Assembly: GCA_963643165.1 (NCBI GenBank)
Contig: CAVIJD010000009.1
Span: 3,407-67,406 of the forward strand
Length of the DNA stretch: 64,000 nt
Direction of reading: 5' to 3'
Source: F23-D06 sp963643165
GTDB taxonomy: Bacteria; Bacteroidota; Bacteroidia; Bacteroidales; WCHB1-69
Part shown: positions 59,990 through 64,000 of the stretch, one piece after another
How the letters are laid out: each line of letters opens with the position of its first letter
Numbering within the stretch: the stretch's first letter is position 1
Notes under the pieces: generated by a model
What the model saw: only the letters and a program-made list of their open reading frames with translations
Database searches by the model: none
Told to the model about the DNA's origin: nothing
Made by a program: the position numbers and the translations under genes

Positions 59990-61486
59990 TTATTGCATGG
60001 TGACGTGTACGCTACGCACAAAGTCGATAGACTTCTGGATAAGTTCGTGCATATAGGTGTCGTTCTCCACAAACGGAACCTCTTCGCGATATGCCGCCAC
60101 AAAATCCTCAATGAAATCGGACGACCGGAGCGGGCGGCGGAATTCGAGGGCCTGTGCCGCGTTGAACAACTCGATAGCCAAGATCTTCTCCACGTTGTTG
60201 ATGACGAGATAGCATTTGGTTGCGGCATTGGCGCCCATGCTCACGTGGTCTTCCTGACCTTGTGACGATTCAATGGAGTCGGTAGAGCAAGGCATCGTGA
60301 ACGCCTTGTTCTGGTTAACGATAGAGGCAGCCGCATACTGCGGTATCATAAAGCCGGAGTTGAGACCGGGGTTCTTGACCAAGAAAGAAGGAAGGCCGCG
60401 CTTGCCGGAGATGAGTTGGTAAATGCGGCGTTCGGAGATGTTGCCCAGTTCAGCCATTGCGATAGAGAGGAAATCGAGCACCAAGGCGAGCGGCTGACCG
60501 TGGAAGTTGCCGGCCGAGACAACGATGTCCTCATCGGGGAACACCGTCGGATTGTCGGTGACGGAGTTGATTTCCGTTTCAACCACAGTCTGCACATGAA
60601 GGATAGAGTCTTTCGTGGCGCCATGCACCTGAGGCATACAACGGAACGAGTAAGGATCCTGCACATGCTCCTTGTGTTGTTGGATGATCTGGGAGCCTTC
60701 GAGAATGCGGGAGATAACAGAAGCCGTAGCAATCTGTCCGGCGTGCGGACGAACCAGGTGGACCAGCATATTGAAAGGCTCAATGCGCCCGTCGAAAGCG
60801 TCAAGGGAAACGGCCCCGATCGTGTCGGCGAGGCAAGAAAGCTTCTTGGCTTTAATCAGCAACCACACGGCGTATGAACTCATAAACTGCGTGCCGTTCA
60901 GCAAAGCCAGACCCTCTTTCGACTGCAGCACGATAGGCTGCCATCCGAACTTCTCATTGATGACGGCAGACGGGTATTTTTTGCCGTGGTAATAGACCTC
61001 GCCCATGCCAATCAGCGGCAAGGAGAGGTGCGCCAACGGGGCAAGGTCGCCGGATGCGCCCAAAGAGCCTTGCTGATATACCACAGGATAAACCCCCTTG
61101 TTGAAAAAATCGACCAGGCGCTGTATGGTGGCCACCTGCACACCGGAGTGCCCATACGAAAGCGACTGTATTTTCAACAGAAGCATAATCCGCACAATCT
61201 CTTGGGGCACTTCATCGCCCACGCCGCAGGCATGCGAAATGACCAAGTTACGCTGAAGCGTAGAAAGGTCATCTTTAGAAATGCTTTTGTTACAAAGCGA
61301 ACCAAAACCGGTAGTGACCCCATAGATAGGTTCCTTTTCCTCATCGGTTTTTTTGTCCAGGTAATCGCGGCATTTTTTCACGGCTTCTATAGCCTCTTCA
61401 GAGAGTGCCAACTTGTGGTTGTTGTCGATGATTTTTTCAACCTTTTCGATGCTTAAGAATTTGGTAGAGATTTTATGCGTTGCCAT
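59990..61486 (-). CDS. hutH: histidine ammonia-lyase
   Basis: The 498-residue enzyme deaminates histidine to urocanate. The tripeptide that cyclises into the MIO electrophile is in GSLGASGDLAPLAHLSLPL (Ala-Ser-Gly, ~143-145). YGVTTGFGSL and the C-terminal YAAASIVNQNKAF fit the family. The selectivity position reads SHACGVG (Ser-His), as in histidine rather than tyrosine ammonia-lyases. hutU, hutI and ftcD are absent from this window, so the rest of the pathway, if present, lies elsewhere. It is the first gene of a six-gene unit running to the small membrane protein at 55139. Confidence 0.95.
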   Translation of the reverse strand: MATHKISTKFLSIEKVEKIIDNNHKLALSEEAIEAVKKCRDYLDKKTDEEKEPIYGVTTGFGSLCNKSISKDDLSTLQRNLVISHACGVGDEVPQEIVRIMLLLKIQSLSYGHSGVQVATIQRLVDFFNKGVYPVVYQQGSLGASGDLAPLAHLSLPLIGMGEVYYHGKKYPSAVINEKFGWQPIVLQSKEGLALLNGTQFMSSYAVWLLIKAKKLSCLADTIGAVSLDAFDGRIEPFNMLVHLVRPHAGQIATASVISRILEGSQIIQQHKEHVQDPYSFRCMPQVHGATKDSILHVQTVVETEINSVTDNPTVFPDEDIVVSAGNFHGQPLALVLDFLSIAMAELGNISERRIYQLISGKRGLPSFLVKNPGLNSGFMIPQYAAASIVNQNKAFTMPCSTDSIESSQGQEDHVSMGANAATKCYLVINNVEKILAIELFNAAQALEFRRPLRSSDFIEDFVAAYREEVPFVENDTYMHELIQKSIDFVRSVHVTMQ

Positions 61487-61533
61487 TATTTTTTGTTTTT
61501 ATTTGTACAATATTCTAATATGCTAAAAGCGGG

Positions 61534-61541
61534 CAAAGATA
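61534..61541 (-). promoter_or_regulatory. -7 element of the hutH operon promoter
   Basis: On the minus strand TATCTTTG followed by C matches TAnnTTTG exactly, 47 bases before the hutH ATG. No clear -33 element. Confidence 0.55.
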
Positions 61542-61700
61542 CAAAAAAACAGGAATGTGCCTTTCGGGAAAAATCATCGCCAATCGAGCGGCTGAGCAGT
61601 CTGAAGATTGCCCAAAGACCACACTGCTGGACTATGGCACATTAGGTTTTTTTTATGATTTTTTCACATATAAGCCGACTGGAAAACCACATAATGCCAT

Positions 61701-61708
61701 TATCTTTG
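61701..61708 (+). promoter_or_regulatory. -7 element of the orphan lipoprotein promoter
   Basis: TATCTTTG matches TAnnTTTG, 30 bases before the ATG at 61739. No clear -33 element. Confidence 0.55.
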
Positions 61709-61738
61709 TGGCATACAAATCAAACAACACAAACAATT

Positions 61739-62155
61739 ATGAAAAAGCATTTGTTAGTGGCGTTCCTTGCAGGATTGTTCGTGCTTTTTTCCTGCAACAA
61801 AGCCACAGAAGAATCAAGCACAAAAGCCTCACAAATAAATCCCGACTGTTCCGAAACCATGGAGTCCGTGGCTGCCATGCCTGACAGCGTCTTTGACGGC
61901 AGGACACACGTAACCCACAACCGCGACTTTTTGCAATCCGTGAAGAAAGACCAGGAGGCATTGCGTTCTTTGAAAAAGCCTTACGCCGACGACTTGGCCA
62001 ACATGATGTCCGGATACGAAGACCTGATATCCAAATACGGCTATGAGCTGAAAACCCGCGAGGCAGTCTCTGCCTACTATTCACTTGTGGCGCAAGAAAA
62101 TGCCGCCGAGTCCATGTTTACAATGGAAGAACTTGAATATCTTTCAAACCTCTAA
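61739..62155 (+). CDS. small lipoprotein, function unknown
   Basis: I do not recognise this 138-residue protein. It has a lipoprotein signal (HLLVAFLAGLFVLFSCNK; lipobox LFSC). The mature part is mainly helical and charged (SVKKDQEALRSLKKPYADDL, SGYEDLISKYGYELKTREAV) and ends FTMEELEYLSNL. I start at ATG 61739, directly before the signal and 30 bases after the -7 element; an in-frame extension lies in untranslated promoter DNA. It is monocistronic, with its own promoter and a strong terminator. Confidence 0.75.
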   Translation: MKKHLLVAFLAGLFVLFSCNKATEESSTKASQINPDCSETMESVAAMPDSVFDGRTHVTHNRDFLQSVKKDQEALRSLKKPYADDLANMMSGYEDLISKYGYELKTREAVSAYYSLVAQENAAESMFTMEELEYLSNL

Positions 62156-62211
62156 ACAATCTGTATAAATCACGATTTGCAACAGACATCATCGTCTGCC
62201 AGCGATTACTG

Positions 62212-62247
62212 CCGGGGGTGTATCCAAGCATACACCCCCGGTTTTTT
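62212..62247 (+). terminator. intrinsic terminator after the orphan lipoprotein
   Basis: A perfect 12-bp stem (CCGGGGGTGTAT with ATACACCCCCGG) has a 6-base loop and is followed by TTTTTT. Confidence 0.93.
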
Positions 62248-62301
62248 GTTTCAATAAAACGGACAAATGAATTCAAATTTCTGACCATTACGAAAAATAA
62301 G

Positions 62302-62309
62302 TATTTTTG
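62302..62309 (+). promoter_or_regulatory. -7 element upstream of the barrel gene
   Basis: TATTTTTG followed by C matches TAnnTTTG, 79 bases before the ATG at 62389. Only a weak -33-like TTTCTG lies near the expected position. Confidence 0.5.
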
Positions 62310-62388
62310 CAGAAAATTTTTCAAGCCACGAAAACCCATAACTATGGTGACAATTCATTAAGTTTCAAAATATTAAAAGTTAAGCAGT

Positions 62389-63168
62389 ATGAGAAAAACT
62401 ATCCTTTTTGTTGCCGCATTCGTCGCATTTGCCTTTGCCGCATACGGACAAGTCGAGCAGCCTGAACATCCCAAACAAGAAATCCGCCCCAACTATCCTA
62501 ACGGCTTCCACCTCGGTGTGAATGCGCAAGGCAACCTGTCGCAACGGGTAAAAGAGACCCCTTCTATCAACGTGTCCGAACCGGCCGTTAAAGGAACGCC
62601 CCGATTTGGCTATAACTTCGGGCTGGAGGCCTCCTATCATTTTGCCAAATACTTCGGCGTTTCGGTGGGCGTTGACTTTGAGTCGAAATCTTCCGTAACC
62701 ATCCAAAGGAAAGACGATGACGGCTATAAAGAGATTGTGGACTTTGGCGACAGGTCTTTTTCCGTTCCAGTAAGATTTGAGTTCCATTATCCGTTCAAAG
62801 AGAGCAATTTCTCTCTATACACGGCACTTGGCGTATGTTTTGCAAACGTTTACGACTACACCAATTATCCTGGTCTCGACAACGAAATTGTTGACGGTGT
62901 CCTACTGACTTTCGACGATAAAAATAACGACAACAAACCAAACGTAAGCATGCAATTACGGCTCGGCACTTATTACCGTCTGCCATATAACGACTTGCTG
63001 CGTCTGGCCATCACCTCCAACCTCGCTTTCAAGGACAGACTACAGGGTACTTATTCTTATTTGGGCGAGAACGGAGATCTTTCGTACCGGAACAATTACT
63101 TGGGACTTGAATTGAGTTACATCCACTGCTTCCGCACTAAAGAGCAGAAAGCAGCCATCGGCAGATAA
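62389..63168 (+). CDS. outer-membrane beta-barrel protein, function unknown
   Basis: The 259-residue protein has a signal peptide (ILFVAAFVAFAFAAYGQ) and repeated amphipathic strands with aromatic girdles: GFHLGVNAQGNLSQ, YNFGLEASYHFAKYFGVSVG, VPVRFEFHYPF, YTALGVCFANVYDY and LGLELSYIHCF. A loop DDKNNDNKPN is Asp/Asn-rich. Family assignment stays general (8-stranded outer-membrane barrel). The final FRTKEQ segment is partly repeated 170 bases downstream, next to a transposase remnant, so this locus may once have held a second copy. It has its own -7 element and terminator. Confidence 0.75.
   Translation: MRKTILFVAAFVAFAFAAYGQVEQPEHPKQEIRPNYPNGFHLGVNAQGNLSQRVKETPSINVSEPAVKGTPRFGYNFGLEASYHFAKYFGVSVGVDFESKSSVTIQRKDDDGYKEIVDFGDRSFSVPVRFEFHYPFKESNFSLYTALGVCFANVYDYTNYPGLDNEIVDGVLLTFDDKNNDNKPNVSMQLRLGTYYRLPYNDLLRLAITSNLAFKDRLQGTYSYLGENGDLSYRNNYLGLELSYIHCFRTKEQKAAIGR
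63124..63145 (+). repeat. copy 1 of a 22-bp direct repeat (3' end of the barrel gene)
   Basis: This 22-bp segment, encoding the barrel's last strand (HCFRTKE), matches 63294-63315 at 20 of 22 positions. Confidence 0.6.
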
Positions 63169-63193
63169 TCTGTCCCTTCAGAATATCATCAAC

Positions 63194-63221
63194 AAAAAAG
63201 GCGGCCACGGCCGCCTTTTTT
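63194..63221 (+). terminator. intrinsic terminator after the barrel gene
   Basis: AAAAAAGGCGGC pairs with GCCGCCTTTTTT around a CACG loop, starting 26 bases after the stop. Confidence 0.9.
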
Positions 63222-63293
63222 GCTACTCGAATTGCTTCCGTTGGCGACACAGCATTTGAGGCCTCGTTTGCTTTTCCCTATTGCCAGATTTTT

Positions 63294-63315
63294 CACGGCT
63301 TCCGCACCAAAGAGC
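63294..63315 (+). repeat. copy 2 of the 22-bp repeat, next to the transposase remnant
   Basis: The segment matches the barrel gene end (63124-63145) at 20 of 22 positions and in one frame reads HGFRTKE. It suggests a relic of a second barrel gene copy, but the match is short. Confidence 0.5.
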
Positions 63316-63550
63316 CAACTGATTGCGGCTGGGGCGTCTCGCGTCTTCGAGCAGCGACGGCTGGTTGCCTTTCAGCCCCCATCAGGTAGTCGGTCTTGGC
63401 GGCGACAACCTTCTCGGCAATCTCCGTCTGGCAGCCCATCGCGTCAAAGGTCACCGTCGCCCCTTTAAGATCGAGGATTTCTATGAGCTGCGGTATCGCC
63501 GTTATCTCGTTCGTCTTCTCGCTCACCTTGAGCCGCCCGAGCGTCATCTC
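63300..63550 (-). pseudogene. ISAs1-family transposase remnant (truncated and frameshifted)
   Basis: From 63547 leftward the minus strand encodes VSEKTNEITAIPQLIEILDL and GATVTFDAMGCQTEIAEKVV, which match the DDE core of ISAs1-family transposases (conserved EKSNEITAIP and DAMGCQ). At a run of five G (minus strand, about 63374-63378) the frame shifts, and reading continues as LKGNQPSLLEDAR, the expected next segment. Both the N-terminal ~180 residues and the C-terminus of a normal ~370-residue transposase are missing, and no terminal inverted repeats were found. It is an inactive relic. The frameshift could be real or a homopolymer sequencing error, but the truncations stand either way. Confidence 0.85.
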
Positions 63551-63719
63551 GTTCTCTATAACGATATTGCATTTTATTGATTGACAGGCAAATAATGAAA
63601 ATATGTCATTATAGGGGAACACTTACTTGCCTGACTGTTGGCAACTTATGGTAAATTATTGATAACTGTTTGTGTGTCGACATTATAGATTAAAACATTG
63701 TTGGCCGGACGTTGATGTT

Positions 63720-63990
63720 GGCCCTCTTCGAGGGCCGAGGATGCGTAGGCGCGTCGCAGCCGACGGTTCCGCTCCCTTGCGGTCGCTCCACCGCCGGTTA
63801 TGGAGCAGACTGCCTGCGGCAGCCCGCTTTCGCCCTCTTCGAGGGCATTGCGCAAATTGCCCCCTCTTCCATCATAAGTCGTAAGTCAGCCCTCACAAAG
63901 AAGACCTCACAATATTTGGGCATCGGAGATGCCCAATCATTGGCGGCTCGTTGAGCCGCCAATGACCATAACCGACGGTGAAGCCGTCGG
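63720..63990. repeat. cluster of six short palindromes with 3-base loops
   Basis: Six perfect or nearly perfect hairpins with 3-base loops lie in 271 bp. They are GGCCCTC-TTC-GAGGGCC (63720-63736), CTGCC-TGC-GGCAG (63810-63822), GCCCTC-TTC-GAGGGC (63832-63846), a 9-bp stem with GGA loop (63916-63936), an 11-bp stem with GTT loop (63939-63963), and CCGACGGT-GAA-GCCGTCGG (63972-63990, closing T-G pair). The stems differ, but the architecture is shared. The cluster continues to the window edge and contains no supported gene; 63551-63719 also holds no recognisable feature. Confidence 0.75.
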
Positions 63991-64000
63991 AGCAAGCCGC

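Noticed and set aside
63646..63855. Short open frames over the right-end palindromes
   Set aside because: Their translations are low-complexity (Arg/Ala/Glu-rich), they overlap palindromic DNA on both strands, and none has a promoter or family motif.
63720..63990. CRISPR array
   Set aside because: The repeated units are palindromes with different stems and irregular spacing, not identical direct repeats with unique spacers.

Overview
The window is chromosomal DNA from a member of the Bacteroidota, most likely order Bacteroidales. The evidence is a 286-residue RpoD of the short Bacteroidota type, GldD, an S46 dipeptidyl-peptidase, a type IX secretion (T9SS) C-terminal sorting domain, a PorV/PorQ-family barrel, a GSCFA protein, and promoters of the Bacteroidota form TTTG-N19/20-TAnnTTTG. 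No phage, plasmid or CRISPR locus is visible. Almost all of the window is ordinary core chromosome. The only accessory-looking DNA is the last ~0.8 kb.

Layout, left to right. 1-5890 (minus): secA, a GT4 glycosyltransferase and a CoA-disulfide-reductase-like flavoprotein with a rhodanese tail cut by the window edge. 6081-11913 (plus): mltG and a ROK glucokinase, then a B12-dependent ribonucleotide reductase and an Fe-S (CCG-domain) protein. 12025-12635 (minus): rplU-rpmA. 12747-17889 (plus): an HtrA protease, rpoD, gldD, a secreted EEP-family nuclease/phosphatase with a T9SS tail, a DksA-like protein without cysteines, and lspA. 17930-20771 (plus): an S46 peptidase and a flavodoxin lipoprotein. 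20817-24423 (minus): a cysteine-hydrolase lipoprotein, a nucleotide-sugar dehydrogenase, tRNA-Cys and pyrBI. 24565-28874 (minus): purA followed by a double-length secreted TldD/PmbA-like protein. 29018-31058 (plus): trxA and a POT peptide transporter. 31195-38543 (minus): tRNA-Glu, the queA-purM-barrel-nfo cluster and the pcrA-GSCFA pair. 38816-45148 (minus): greA, HIT, transketolase N-terminal subunit, LptF/G, GT4 and dxs. 45227-55019 (minus): a TonB-dependent receptor, a 1566-residue exported protein and a PorV/PorQ-family barrel. 55139-61486 (minus): hutH, a lipoprotein, nadC, a DUF748/AsmA-like protein, a BrkB protein and a small membrane protein. 61739-63168 (plus): an orphan lipoprotein and an outer-membrane barrel. 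63294-64000: a frameshifted ISAs1 transposase remnant next to a run of short palindromes.

Functionally the window joins envelope export and biogenesis (SecA, LspA, HtrA, LptF/G, MltG, DUF748, PorV-like barrel, T9SS cargo) with nucleotide synthesis (PyrBI, PurA, PurM, class II RNR) and general metabolism. The best candidates for undescribed biology are the receptor/exported protein/PorV-like operon, the tandem-domain TldD-like protein, the palindrome run at the right edge, and the unexplained 243-bp gap between dxs and pcrA. None of these can be called a new system from sequence reading alone.
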